Shown here: positions 8,080 through 17,512 of the stretch, piece after piece
Layout of the letters: each line of letters begins with the position of its first letter
Numbering within the stretch: the stretch's first letter is position 1
Source of the DNA: Micromonospora sp. RHAY321
GTDB lineage: Bacteria > Actinomycetota > Actinomycetes > Mycobacteriales > Micromonosporaceae
DNA: 64,000 nt
Direction: 5' to 3'
NCBI RefSeq assembly: GCF_023896955.1
Contig: NZ_JAMHIW010000001.1
Coordinates: 186,001-250,000 of the forward strand
Position numbers and translations under genes: made by a program
The notes under the pieces: generated by a model
Told to the model about the DNA's origin: nothing
The model's database searches: none
Seen by the model: only the letters and a program-made list of their open reading frames with translations

Positions 8080-9498
8080 TCAGGCGTTCGGCAGCGGCTC
8101 GATGTTCTGGTTCACCCGGAACAGGTTCTCCGGGTCGTAGCTGGCCTTGACCGCCCGCAGCCGCTCGTAGGTGGCGGTGGTGTAGGCGCCACGGACACCT
8201 TCGGCGGTGGCGTCGGTGGCGGTGAGGAAGTTGACGAAACGACGTCCGCTGTCCCACGGGGCCAGGTTCTGGAGCAGCTTCGCGGCGTACGTGTCGACCG
8301 CGGTCGCCTGGTCGGGGCCGGCGATGGCCACGGTGTAGAACAGGAACGGAAGTTGGTGGTGGTCGATCGCGCTCGGCGACCCGCCGGGACGCGCCAGGGC
8401 ACCGCCGAGGTGCCGGATCTCGACCAGCACCAGTGGAGAGTTGGCGCCCGATCCAGCCAGCTCGACGATGGCGTCCACCGCCTCGGCCGGGAACTCCCGC
8501 AGCAGCGCGGACCGGTCATACATGGGGATCGGCGCGGGCGGGTCGGCGTGGATCGAACCGACCGCCGCGTACGGCATCTCGGCGACCGTGTCGATGATGC
8601 TCGGGGCGGCCGCACGCAGCGGCTCGACCAACGGCTCCGCGTCGGCGGCGGTGCCCGCAAACGCGATGCGGACGTGCACGGTCAACCGTCCCCGCAGCGG
8701 CTCGGGCACCTCGGGCAGGGGCGGCAGCCGGAGCAACGCGACCGAGGAGGTCATCTCGTCCGGAACCGTCGCGACCCACTCCCGCCAGGCGTTCAGCACC
8801 TGCGGGGCGTACTCACCGGGGAAGAAGAGACCACCGCCGTAGAAATGCGGCAACGGTACGAGGTCGAACTCGAGGGCGATGACGACGCCGAAGTTCCCCT
8901 TCCCGCCGCGCAGTGCCCAGAACAGGTCCGGCTCGCTCGACGGGGTCACCTGGCGCAGCTCGCCGTCGGCGGTGACCAGGTCGATGGCGCGTACCCGGTC
9001 GGAGGCGTACCCGTACGCGCGGCCCAACGGGCCGAGCCCGCCACCGAGCGTGTAGCCGACCACCCCGACGGTCGGGGATGCACCGTTGAGCGGCGCCAGG
9101 CCGAACGGCGCCGCCGCCGCCACAACCTGCTCCCAGCGGGTGCCGGCCTGGACCCGGGCAACCCGGTTCACCTCGTCAATGGTGACGGCGTCCATCCGCC
9201 GGGTGGCGATCAGCACCGCCCCGTCCGAGGCCATCGGCGTTCCGTGGCCGGTGGCCAGGACGGCGACCGGTAGCCGCCGCCGCGCCGCGAACCGTACCGC
9301 CGCCTGCACGTCCGCGGCGGTGACCGCCCCCACCACCACGGCCGGGCGGTGCGGGTGGGCGAGGTTGTACGTGGCGCACTCCCCCTCGTAGCCGGCGTCG
9401 CCGGGCAGGAAGACGGTTCCGGTGACCTCGGCACCGAGTTCGTCCGCCTCGTGGCGCTGAATCTGGACCCCGTCAGGCCGGGAAGATGGCGTGGGCAT
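8080..9498 (-). CDS. FAD-binding (BBE-type) oxidoreductase
   Basis: 472 aa from ATG 9498, with TTGGAG just upstream. The FAD-binding PCMH fold is in the N-terminal half: RPAVVVGAVTAADVQAAVRFAARR, then GHGTP, where a bicovalent-flavin His would lie, then the SPTVGVVGYTLGGGLGPLGRAYG loop. The second half is the substrate domain with a C-terminal BBE segment (YERLRAVKASYDPENLFRVNQNI). This is the berberine-bridge/6-hydroxynicotine-oxidase superfamily, often in secondary metabolism or sugar oxidation. The reaction is not predictable. It lies downstream of, and on the same strand as, the AfsR-like regulator at 9643-11745, which may control it. Confidence 0.88.
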   Translation of the reverse strand: MPTPSSRPDGVQIQRHEADELGAEVTGTVFLPGDAGYEGECATYNLAHPHRPAVVVGAVTAADVQAAVRFAARRRLPVAVLATGHGTPMASDGAVLIATRRMDAVTIDEVNRVARVQAGTRWEQVVAAAAPFGLAPLNGASPTVGVVGYTLGGGLGPLGRAYGYASDRVRAIDLVTADGELRQVTPSSEPDLFWALRGGKGNFGVVIALEFDLVPLPHFYGGGLFFPGEYAPQVLNAWREWVATVPDEMTSSVALLRLPPLPEVPEPLRGRLTVHVRIAFAGTAADAEPLVEPLRAAAPSIIDTVAEMPYAAVGSIHADPPAPIPMYDRSALLREFPAEAVDAIVELAGSGANSPLVLVEIRHLGGALARPGGSPSAIDHHQLPFLFYTVAIAGPDQATAVDTYAAKLLQNLAPWDSGRRFVNFLTATDATAEGVRGAYTTATYERLRAVKASYDPENLFRVNQNIEPLPNA

Positions 9499-9642
9499 GT
9501 GCGCTCCAAGGTCGATCGGTTTCGCGTCGCGTGTAGGAATCCGGCGACCGGGCGATCGCACCATCGCGTGATCTACGACTGATGGACGACGCGTGGATAC
9601 GGCCGGCGGTGCCCCGGTGACTGGACCGCCCCCACCAGGCAG

Positions 9643-11745
9643 TCAGACGACAGCGCGTAGCGCCGCCGGGTCGGCGTGGAGCGCCTGCGCGACCATCGCC
9701 AGTTCCCGATGCAGTGCCCGCGCCACGGTCGGGTTCGCCTCGCCCTGGTCGATCGCGGTGAGCAGGTGCCGGCGGCGCTCCGACAGCCACCTCCCGGCGG
9801 CCTCCCGGTCGCGGAAGGTGAGGCCAGCGACGTCGAGCACTCGAACCCCCGACCGGACCACACCGGCCGTGTCCAGGGCGTTGCACGCGCTGGCCAACAG
9901 GAAACCGACATACCTGGCGACTGCCGCGTCACAGGCGGCGATGCCGTCCTGGGAAAACGCCCGCTGCCGCGCCCAGGGCCGGATCAGGCCGAGGTAGTGG
10001 TAACGGCGTGAGCCGTCGGGCTCGATCAGGTGCAGGTCGGCGAGGGACTCGAGGGCCTCCACCGCGGTGTTCGGTTCGACGTCGAGGATCGCCGCCGCCG
10101 ACATGATCGACACGTCCGGAGCATCGGCCAGGGCGATCAGCCGGAAGGCGCGGGCCAGCGTGTCGTCCAGCCGCCGGTACGCCCGCTCGATCGGGGCTGC
10201 GGCGATCCGGCAGTCCTCGAACATCGGCTGACCCGAATCACCGTTGAGGTACTTGTCCACGTACAGGTAGTGCTCGACGGCGGCCAGGCTGCCCCGGGGT
10301 CTGCTCGCGAGTCGCGCGGCCGCCATCCGCACCGGAAGCGGCAGGTACGAGAACTTCGCCGTCAGCCGGGTCACCACGTCGAGGTCGTCGCTCACCCGGT
10401 CGCGGCCGGCGACCCGCTCGAAGAGGGCCAACGCCTCGTCTGGCTCCAGTACGTCGAGCCGCAGCCAGTGTGAGCTGGGCAGGTCGACAAGTCGGCGCTG
10501 ACTGGTGATGACCACGGCGCACCCGGGCGACATCGCCAGCAGCTCACGAACCTGGGCACTGTGCTGGACGTCGTCCAGGACGACGAGTACCCGCCGGCCG
10601 CGAAGCATGCTCCGCCAGAGGGCCGCCCGCTGACCGACGAGGTCCGGCAGCTCACGGAGCGGGACGCCGAAAGCCTGGAGCAGGAATTCCAGCACCAGAC
10701 CCGGACCGATTGGCTGGCCGCCCTCGTCGGTCAGGTCGACGTAGACCTGCCCGTCGGGGAAGTGGTTTCGCACCGCGTGCGCCAGATGGACGGCGAAGGC
10801 GGTCTTGCCCACCCCGGCCAGCCCGTCAACGCCGAGCACCGTGGTCGCGTCGGGGCGGGTCAACAGGTGGACGGCGCGGGCGAGGAGGTCGGCGCGTCCT
10901 GTGAAGTCCGGCAGGTCCGGCGGAAGCTGGGACGGTGCCGAGAGCGGCTGGTCCAACGGCGGCCGATCGGCTGCCACGGCGTCCAACTCCCGGTCCGCCG
11001 CGAGGACCCGCTGGTAGAGGTCGCGCAGTGCCGGTCCCGGGTCGATGCCCAGCTCCTCGGCGAGGAGTCGCCGGGCGTCCTGGTAGACGTCTATCGCCTC
11101 GGCCTGTTGACCCGACCGGTACAGCGCCAGCATGAGCAGTTCGCGCAGCCGCTCACGAAGGGGGTGCTCCGCGACCAGCTCGGTCAACTCGAGGGCCACC
11201 TGTTCGTGGCGGCCGAGCTGGAGGTCGAGGTCGAACCGCCCCTCGATCGCGGCCAGTTGCAGCGACCGGAGGCCGGTGCGGCGACCGTCGGCGAAGGACC
11301 CCTTGATGCCCACAAGCGGCGTGCCCTGCCACAGGTCGAGGGCGTCGCGCAGCTCGGTCGCCGCCCGCGCCAGGTCACCGGCGCGTCGGGCCTCCCGGGC
11401 CTGCGCAAGCCGGTGGCGGAACATGCCGAGGTCGAGGACCTCGGCCGGAACGCGTACGACATAACCACCGGCGACCGATTCGATGACCAGGGGCGACCCG
11501 TCGCCGCCCAGCACCTTCCGGAGCCGGTAGACGTAGGTCCGTACGGTCCCGACTGCCGTACGCGGCGGGTCGTCTCCCCATACGCCGTCGACCAGTGTCT
11601 CGGACGAGACCTGCACACCATCGCTCAGCAGCAGGATCGCCAGGACCGCCCGCTGCTGTGGCGATCCGAGGTCTATCTCCCGTCCGTCCCACCAGGCCCG
11701 TACCGGACCCAGCACCGCGAGCCAAAGTCCTCGCTCAGCAGCCAC
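9643..11745 (-). CDS. AfsR/SARP-family transcriptional regulator with NB-ARC ATPase
   Basis: 700 aa. GTG 11745 is chosen because GGAGGGG lies 7 nt upstream and the DNA-binding domain begins at once (WLAVLGPVRAWWDG). Residues 1-95 are an OmpR-like winged helix, about 95-245 the bacterial transcriptional activation domain (LGIDPGPALRDLYQRVL), and from about 275 an NB-ARC ATPase with Walker A LAGVGKTAF and Walker B VLVVLDDV. The C-terminal part (about 500-700) has helical regulatory repeats but is shorter than in full AfsR proteins of about 1000 aa. Such proteins activate nearby pathway genes; the FAD oxidase is the obvious candidate target. Confidence 0.9.
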   Translation of the reverse strand: MAAERGLWLAVLGPVRAWWDGREIDLGSPQQRAVLAILLLSDGVQVSSETLVDGVWGDDPPRTAVGTVRTYVYRLRKVLGGDGSPLVIESVAGGYVVRVPAEVLDLGMFRHRLAQAREARRAGDLARAATELRDALDLWQGTPLVGIKGSFADGRRTGLRSLQLAAIEGRFDLDLQLGRHEQVALELTELVAEHPLRERLRELLMLALYRSGQQAEAIDVYQDARRLLAEELGIDPGPALRDLYQRVLAADRELDAVAADRPPLDQPLSAPSQLPPDLPDFTGRADLLARAVHLLTRPDATTVLGVDGLAGVGKTAFAVHLAHAVRNHFPDGQVYVDLTDEGGQPIGPGLVLEFLLQAFGVPLRELPDLVGQRAALWRSMLRGRRVLVVLDDVQHSAQVRELLAMSPGCAVVITSQRRLVDLPSSHWLRLDVLEPDEALALFERVAGRDRVSDDLDVVTRLTAKFSYLPLPVRMAAARLASRPRGSLAAVEHYLYVDKYLNGDSGQPMFEDCRIAAAPIERAYRRLDDTLARAFRLIALADAPDVSIMSAAAILDVEPNTAVEALESLADLHLIEPDGSRRYHYLGLIRPWARQRAFSQDGIAACDAAVARYVGFLLASACNALDTAGVVRSGVRVLDVAGLTFRDREAAGRWLSERRRHLLTAIDQGEANPTVARALHRELAMVAQALHADPAALRAVV

Positions 11746-11847
11746 GCTCGTACCCCTCCACCGCCTGTCGGGCAGCTCGCCGGAAAACTGCCACGCACGC
11801 CCCGCCGCCCGGCTGCTCCGCCGGTCGCGGTGACCGCTTCCCCCGCG

Positions 11848-11976
11848 CAGGTCGGACACACCCTGGCAAGGATGAAGTGCTTCAAGATCCTGCGCGACTA
11901 CCACCGCGCCGCCCGCACATTGACCGACACCGCTTCCGGCATCGCACACCTGCACAACATCATCCTGGCAGGCTGA
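11848..11976 (+). pseudogene. C-terminal remnant of an IS5-type transposase
   Basis: The frame reads MKCFKILRDYHRAARTL followed by TDTASGIAHLHNIILAG and a stop. This matches the last 35-40 residues of IS5-family DDE transposases. No catalytic part, inverted repeats or target duplication were seen. It marks an old insertion in the 340-bp gap upstream of the AfsR-like gene. Confidence 0.55.
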
Positions 11977-12086
11977 CCCCCAGCCCTTGCCAGGCAACGC
12001 CTCCACTCATACGAGACGTCCTTCAGCCCGGCAAACTGTTGCTGTAGCGCGTCCACAAACTGATGATCCAGAGATTCGCCCCCTCC

Positions 12087-12971
12087 TCAGATATTCCGCG
12101 TCATCTCGACAGGTTGCGCTGCAGCACTCGCCGACGCGTCCGGGTAGTCCGTGGAACGGCTGACATCGGCCCACTGCCGGGCCTCCGCGAGCCGTTTCTC
12201 GCCCGACTCCAGCGCGAGCCCCAGGGCGTCGCCGCCGAGCAGCAGCCGACGCGGCGGCTCCTTGGAGTCCACGACGTCGATGATCGCTCGGGCCATGCGG
12301 GCGGGGTCGCCCGGCTCGTTGCCGGCGTAGTCGGCGAACATGGTTCGCCACTGTCCGACGATCTGCTCGTAGTCGGCCTGGGTACTGCCGGAGGCCAGCG
12401 CCGCGCCCCCGGCCCAACCGGTACGGATGCCGCCCGGCTCCACGATGGTCACCTTGATGCCCAGCGGTGCCACCTCGTTCGCCAGGACCTCGGAGAAGCC
12501 CTCAACCCCGAACTTCGCGGTCTGGTACGCGCCGAGTCCGGGAGTGCCGCCGACGCGGCCGCCGATGGACGAGATCTGTACGAAGTGCCCCGAGCGCCGG
12601 CCTCGCAGGACTGGCAGCGCCGCCCGGGTCACGTTGATGACGCCGTACAGGTTTGTCTCAATCTGCGCACGCAACTCATCCTCCGGGAAGTCCTCCAACG
12701 AATTGCTGGTGGCGTAACCGGCGTTGTTCACGACCACGTCGAGGGAACCGAAACGCTCGACCGCCGCCGCGACCACGTTCCGGGCCTCGGAGGGTGACGT
12801 GACGTCCAGCGCCACGGTCTCCAGCCGCTCCGGGTGCTCGGCCTTCAGATCGGCCAGCACCTCCGGCCGACGCGAGGTCACCATGACCTGGTCACCCGCA
12901 GCCAGCACCGCAACCGTCAGCGCCTTCCCCAGTCCCTGGGAACCACCGGTGATCAACCAAGTCCGTCGCAT
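12087..12971 (-). CDS. short-chain dehydrogenase/reductase
   Basis: 294 aa from ATG 12971. Classical SDR: cofactor loop TGGSQGLG at about 8-15, NNAG at about 89-92, catalytic Ser (QISSIGG) and YxxxK (YQTAK) at about 155-159. The C-terminal EPGGIRTGWAG and LLLGGDAL segments match the subfamily also present at 14455-15294. It is transcribed divergently from the TetR regulator gene, with palindromes in between, so it is probably that regulator's target. Confidence 0.9.
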   Translation of the reverse strand: MRRTWLITGGSQGLGKALTVAVLAAGDQVMVTSRRPEVLADLKAEHPERLETVALDVTSPSEARNVVAAAVERFGSLDVVVNNAGYATSNSLEDFPEDELRAQIETNLYGVINVTRAALPVLRGRRSGHFVQISSIGGRVGGTPGLGAYQTAKFGVEGFSEVLANEVAPLGIKVTIVEPGGIRTGWAGGAALASGSTQADYEQIVGQWRTMFADYAGNEPGDPARMARAIIDVVDSKEPPRRLLLGGDALGLALESGEKRLAEARQWADVSRSTDYPDASASAAAQPVEMTRNI

Positions 12972-12987
12972 GGCGTACCACTCCTAT

Positions 12988-13005
12988 CTCATACGAACGT
13001 TTGAG
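12988..13005. promoter_or_regulatory. imperfect palindrome in SDR/TetR divergent spacer
   Basis: CTCATACGAACGTTTGAG is symmetric at 14 of 18 positions and lies 17 bp upstream of the SDR start codon. It is a candidate operator for the divergently encoded TetR protein. Confidence 0.4.
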
Positions 13006-13057
13006 TAACCGCCTCAGTAGAAGCGCTCTATCAATGTAGATGTTTGGGCTCCTAGGT

Positions 13058-13073
13058 GCCACATATGTGTGGC
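13058..13073. promoter_or_regulatory. GCCACA-N4-TGTGGC palindrome
   Basis: Six-bp arms around TATG, 75 bp upstream of the TetR gene. The core ACATATGT reappears in a palindrome at 19722-19742 upstream of the NmrA pair. Confidence 0.4.
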
Positions 13074-13147
13074 GTAGGCGGCCTCTATCACTTCGACTGA
13101 GTAGCCAATGGCATCCAAAACGCCGCAGTGCTAGGCTAGGGGAGACT

Positions 13148-13693
13148 ATGAGAGCTGATGCCGCACGCAATCTGTCGGCGGTCCTGCGCACGGGTGCCCG
13201 ACTGCTGGCTGAGGATCCGAGCACGTCCGTGGCAGCCATCGCCAACGCGGCGGGGGTGGACCGCACCACGGTCCATCGGCGCTTCGCCAGCCGGGAAGCC
13301 CTCCTCACAGCCGTATTCCAGGCGAAACTCGACTCCACCGAACAGGTCCTAGACGAGGCGCGACTCACGGAGGCGCCGGTGCCGGTCGCACTGCACCGCT
13401 ACGCGGAGGGCATCATCCCCGTCAGCCGTGAGTGGCCGGTCGACACGGCCCGCTTGATGCAGCAGAACCCTGACGCGCGCCAACGGCGTCAGGGCCAGAG
13501 CGAACGGCTGAATGACTTCCTCCAACGCGCCGTCGATGAAGGCTTCCTGCGCTCGGACGTACCCCTGGAATGGGTGCGGGCGGTCCTCGACCAGCTGGTG
13601 GCCAGTGCTGCCCATCAGTTCCCCGACCTGGCGCCCCCGCAGGCGGCCGACGTCGTCGTGGACACGTTCCTCAACGGCCTCGGCAGAGCCTGA
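13148..13693 (+). CDS. TetR-family transcriptional regulator
   Basis: 181 aa from ATG 13148 with GGGGAG just before it. The N-terminal helix-turn-helix (SVAAIANAAGVDRTTVHRRF, about 28-47) is typical TetR/AcrR; the rest is an all-helical ligand domain. It is divergent from the SDR gene at 12087-12971 across 176 bp with two palindromes, the usual layout of a repressor and its target. The ligand is unknown. Confidence 0.88.
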   Translation: MRADAARNLSAVLRTGARLLAEDPSTSVAAIANAAGVDRTTVHRRFASREALLTAVFQAKLDSTEQVLDEARLTEAPVPVALHRYAEGIIPVSREWPVDTARLMQQNPDARQRRQGQSERLNDFLQRAVDEGFLRSDVPLEWVRAVLDQLVASAAHQFPDLAPPQAADVVVDTFLNGLGRA

Positions 13694-14454
13694 CCCCTCG
13701 GCGGCGACCCGCCCCGACGCTGTTGGCGGCGGTGAACGCCAGGGCCCTGTCCCCGCAGGCGTTCTTGGCAAGGGGGTCGGCCCTGCGGATTCGAATTGGG
13801 CGTACGGCCCGTCGACCGTGTCGACGCCCAGGGCCCAGTTGCCTGGCACCACCAACCGTCGCGCATATGGCTGGCGCAGCCTTCGCGGGGGCCCGCCGGC
13901 CCGGTGTCCGGCATCAAGTTGATTGGCCGGCACGAACCGGAGTTCTCGATCGTCATGCCTCGCCCCTTGGCATCCTGAACCGTCCAGTGGCTGGCAAGAC
14001 AAATGCTCATCAAAGAGGTCTGCCGCGTCCAACACCCTTTTGCTGTCGCAGCCACAGTCTGATCCTGTTGTCGCTTTCCATTGCCATGAAATCGGCGCCT
14101 CGTCGAGGGCGCGTCAGGGTGAGGTGAGCGTGTCGATCGCCATGGGACTGCGGGTTGACCGACCTCGCCACGTACGGCTTGTCCCATGGTTGCGACGACC
14201 TGCTCGGCGCGATCCAGCGCTGCGGGCGTCGGGAACGGGCGGCACGCTGGGGGAATCACCAGGGCAGCCGCCCACATGAGACCTATTGCGCGTGCCAAGG
14301 CAAGAAAAGCAGCGCACTTTACCCAGCTCAGGGGGGTCACAGGAGCAGACTGTCACTGCTACAGGAAGCGAGTGTTGGACGATCCGCGCGCCGGTGGTGA
14401 GGATGGTTCTCGCAAGCAGTTACAGAGAACCGGCACCGATCAGGAAGCAAAGAC
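13694..14454. other. non-coding or decayed stretch
   Basis: 760 bp without a convincing gene. Open frames on both strands have irregular codon use and no recognisable motifs. It may be decayed sequence left by rearrangement. The end carries AGGAAG before the SDR gene at 14455. Confidence 0.4.
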
Positions 14455-15294
14455 ATGACAGATCAGACCCAGGGCCGCGTGTGGCTTATTACAGGATGCT
14501 CAAGCGGTTTCGGCCGTGAGATTGTGCGCGCCGCAGTGGCCGCGGGTGACCGGGTTATGGCGACAGCGCGCCGTCCCGAAACTCTTCAAGACCTTGCCGA
14601 TCTCGGCAACGGGCAGGTCAGCACCTGCGCTCTGGACGTCACTGATCCCGACTCCATTCAGGTCGCGGTAAAGTCGACGCTGGCACTATTCGGCCGGATC
14701 GACGTCCTTGTCAACAACGCCGGATTCCTCATGATGGGCGCCGTCGAGGAAATCACTATGCAACAGCTGCGCGAGCAGATGGAGGTTCTGTTCTTCGGCG
14801 CCGCCGAGACAACGAAGGCTGTACTGCCAAGTATGCGCGAGCGGGGTAGCGGAACGATCGTGCAGATGAGCTCGATGGGTGGACAAACAAGCTTCCATGC
14901 CTTCGGGGCCTACCATGCCGGGAAGTTCGCCCTGGAAGGCTTGTCACAGACACTGGCGGGAGAAGTCGCCCCACTTGGGGTGCGAGTCCTGATGGTGGAA
15001 CCGGGATCATTCCGCACCCAGATCAACAGCAACAAGACCGAGTCATCGGTCATCGACGCCTACAGTGGGACCGCCGGGGCGTTCCGCAGCTACGTCAACG
15101 CGATGCAAGGCTCCGAGGAAGGCGACCCCGCCAAGGCCGCAGCTGCCATTGTCACCGCGGTTGACAGCGACAATCCGCCCCTTCGACTCGCGCTGGGTGG
15201 TGACGCGGTCGACGGGCTCCGCGCCGAGCTCGAATCGCGTCTAGCCGACCTGACTGCTTGGGAAGAGCTGAGCCGATCGACCGCAGCGTCCTGA
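14455..15294 (+). CDS. short-chain dehydrogenase/reductase
   Basis: 279 aa from ATG 14455 with AGGAAG 7 nt upstream. TGCSSGFG at about 13-20, NNAG at about 88-91, QMSSMGG with the catalytic Ser, and YHAGK at about 154-158. It closely parallels the SDR at 12087-12971, including VEPGSFRTQ and LALGGDAV, so the two are paralogues of one subfamily. No co-transcribed partner. Confidence 0.9.
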   Translation: MTDQTQGRVWLITGCSSGFGREIVRAAVAAGDRVMATARRPETLQDLADLGNGQVSTCALDVTDPDSIQVAVKSTLALFGRIDVLVNNAGFLMMGAVEEITMQQLREQMEVLFFGAAETTKAVLPSMRERGSGTIVQMSSMGGQTSFHAFGAYHAGKFALEGLSQTLAGEVAPLGVRVLMVEPGSFRTQINSNKTESSVIDAYSGTAGAFRSYVNAMQGSEEGDPAKAAAAIVTAVDSDNPPLRLALGGDAVDGLRAELESRLADLTAWEELSRSTAAS

Positions 15295-15375
15295 CACGCT
15301 GTGCGTATGGCTGAGCCTGGCCGGCTTGATTCCTACTGCCGAGCCGGGGTTGTCGGACTCCCGGTCTAGGTTTCC

Positions 15376-15422
15376 GCGTTCCTTTGGCCGGACGTGCTCT
15401 GCACGTCCGGCCAAAGGAACGC
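15376..15422. terminator. perfect 22-bp inverted repeat
   Basis: Arms 15376-15397 and 15401-15422 are fully complementary with a 3-nt TCT loop, 82 bp after the SDR stop. It is long for a simple terminator and marks the border with the recombinase region. It could end the SDR transcript or be the relic of a mobile element end. Confidence 0.6.
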
Positions 15423-15662
15423 CGAGCGCGGCCATCGCCGACCGCCGTCGGCTCAGGTCCGTCACGTGTTGCCCGGGGTTGCTCTCGGCATCGCTGATCT
15501 TTATGCTTCCTGGGCGTCAAGAGTGGTCAGCGTCAAGCCTCCCGGCTTGCTGACCCGGCAACCGCGCCACCCGCGCACGGTGCCTCCGGGGGAAGACCAG
15601 GCCGGCCGCAAGCTGCGGTACGGCAAGAGCGGGTGCCTCGGGCACCGGAAGGCGAGTTCACC

Positions 15663-16265
15663 GTGCCATTCGAAGAGCCGGACCTGGCTGCTTTCGCGGT
15701 CTGCCTGACCTGCGGGACCCTCCGCGATGGCGCGCCGCGCGAGCAGCGGTGCCGCTGCCAGCCGCGTACGCCGGAGTGGGAGCAGCAGTGGCAGGGGCAG
15801 GACATCTCAAGTGACCTCGACCTGTGCGTGTTGTGCGTCCGAGACACGGTGACCACCCGAACCCGGTGGTCGTGGCTGGCCTGCGAAACCTGCCGACACG
15901 TCTCGCAGGTCGTCGGGGAACGGTACGGCCACCGCGCCGCACTGCCGCTAGGCCGGCACTCGATCATGAACGGCGACGTGGTCCAGCCGCAGACGGCCAC
16001 GACCACCGAGGTCGCCGCCTCGCTGGTGACCTCGGCGCGGCGTTGCAACGAGCTGCGCGAGTGGCAGCAGGTGGAGTTCGACCGGCTCGCCGAGCCACTA
16101 CGCGTGGTCGCTTCGAGCGTGCCGCTGACCGAGTGGCAGCGAAGATGGCCGCCCTCGCTCGGAGCGAGCGTCGACGCTTTCGACCGCTACGGCGTCATGC
16201 CCGTACCCCACGACCTCAGCAGCCTCCGGCAGGCCCAGACCGAATTCCTGTCCACCGCTCGTTGA
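15663..16265 (+). CDS. four-CxxC zinc-ribbon protein, unknown
   Basis: 200 aa from GTG 15663 (GGAAGG about 10 nt upstream; an in-frame GTG at 15633 is the alternative). Four Cys pairs are visible in the first 80 residues (CLTC, CRC, CVLC, CETC), suggesting two zinc ribbons. The C-terminal half is helical, with a VASSVPLTEWQRRW segment. I do not recognise the family. It lies directly upstream of the recombinase trio, in the same direction, so it may take part in integration or its control. Confidence 0.6.
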   Translation: MPFEEPDLAAFAVCLTCGTLRDGAPREQRCRCQPRTPEWEQQWQGQDISSDLDLCVLCVRDTVTTRTRWSWLACETCRHVSQVVGERYGHRAALPLGRHSIMNGDVVQPQTATTTEVAASLVTSARRCNELREWQQVEFDRLAEPLRVVASSVPLTEWQRRWPPSLGASVDAFDRYGVMPVPHDLSSLRQAQTEFLSTAR

Positions 16266-16392
16266 TCGCCGGTCCGGGCAGTCCGACATCGCTTGAGTTC
16301 GCGGTGTTGGTCGAGGTTGTAGGGATGCTTGAGCTTGTTGATCTCGCCATGCGAGCTAGTGATTGCAAACTGAATCCTCTTCAGAAAAGCTG

Positions 16393-16423
16393 AAGCCACA
16401 TCGGGCGAGCCGATGTGGCTTCG
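16393..16423. terminator. perfect 13-bp hairpin before recombinase
   Basis: GAAGCCACATCGG pairs with CCGATGTGGCTTC around GCGAG. It lies between the zinc-ribbon gene and the recombinase remnant. It could be a terminator or a recombinase-binding arm. Confidence 0.5.
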
Positions 16424-17511
16424 GATGGCATGAAGGCAGGTATCTCGGGTTGGGGCTGGCAGTTGTCCGTGATCTCCGCGACCGGCGGGCGCCGGCGACG
16501 GACGAGGAGCTCGAAGACTTCGAGGTAGATGTCCTGGCCGGGTTCGTGTTGGCACGCGCCTCGGCGGGGTTGACCGACGGGACCGTGCGCGGCGACGTGA
16601 GCCAGTTGGAGCAGATCCGCGACTGGTTCGGCCGACCGCTGTGGGAGATGGAGCCGACCGACGCGGACGCATACTTCGGCCGAGTACTACGCGGCGCGCC
16701 CTCCGGCACGCGGCTCGCGAGGTCGCAGGCACTGCGGACCTACTTCGCGTTCCTGGAACTGCGGTCCAAGCGCAGCTGCACACGCTGACTGGGCGGGTCG
16801 TGACCTGCCCGATCGACGAGGTCAACCGGCCGCGCGGGCGCAAGGACGCCATGCTGCGGATCCCGCCGGACGAGGGCGAGATCAGGACCTTCTTCTCTGG
16901 GTGGGCGGCCGGGCTCGCGACCTGCCGCAAGTTCGCGCCGACGGCACGCAACTACACGGCCGCCCGGTTGATGGCCGATGTCGGGCTGCGAGTCAACGAG
17001 GTCCGCAACCTAGATCTCGACGACATCAGGTGGGGCCTCGGCCCGTTCGGCAAACTCCACGTCCGCGTCGGGAAGGGCTCAAACGGCTCTGGCCCGCGCG
17101 AACGTATGGTGCCGCTGATTAACGACGCCGGGCGCACGCTGCGCTGGTACGTCGAGGACGTATGGGCCCACTTCGGCGGCGACTACCGCTCGCCGAAGGC
17201 CCCGCTGTTCCCGTCCGAGCGACAACCGCTCGGACGCGTCGGCTATGACGCTTTGCGCGCCGGCCTAGCGACCGCAGTCGCCGCGTATCTGCCGAAGTGG
17301 ACCGAAAAGCTGACACCCCACGTCCTGCGGCACTACTGCGCGTCACAGATGTATATGAACGGGAGTCGATCTGATCGCGATCCAGGAGCTGCTCGGCCAC
17401 GCCTGGGTCGCCACGACGATGAAGTACGTTCACGTGCACCGCACCCGCATCGAGCAGGCGTGGCTCGACGGGCAACGCCGCGCCGCGCGACGACTGGAAG
17501 GGCTCGCCTGA
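16424..17511 (+). pseudogene. tyrosine recombinase/integrase with two frameshifts
   Basis: Phage-integrase family. The N-terminal SAM-like DNA-binding domain (EELEDFEVDVLAGFVLARAS, RLARSQALRTYFAFLELR) is in one frame; about 16770 a missing base shifts it to a second frame carrying the catalytic domain with GLRVNEVRNLDLDDI (first catalytic Arg) and TPHVLRHYCASQMYMNG (His-x-x-Arg). About 17362 an extra base shifts it again to a frame with DLIAIQELLGHAWVATTMKYVHVHRTR (second His and nucleophile Tyr). All catalytic residues survive but in three frames, so the gene is probably dead unless these are sequencing errors. No clear start codon is seen. It is followed 1 bp later by the HTH gene. Confidence 0.8.
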
Positions 17512-17512
17512 A

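Noticed and set aside
10561-11976. 471-codon plus-strand open frame
   Set aside because: Antisense to the AfsR-like gene; only its last 40 codons are meaningful, as the transposase remnant.
13694-14454. open frames up to 241 codons on both strands
   Set aside because: Irregular codon use, no ribosome sites and no motif; left as non-coding or decayed.
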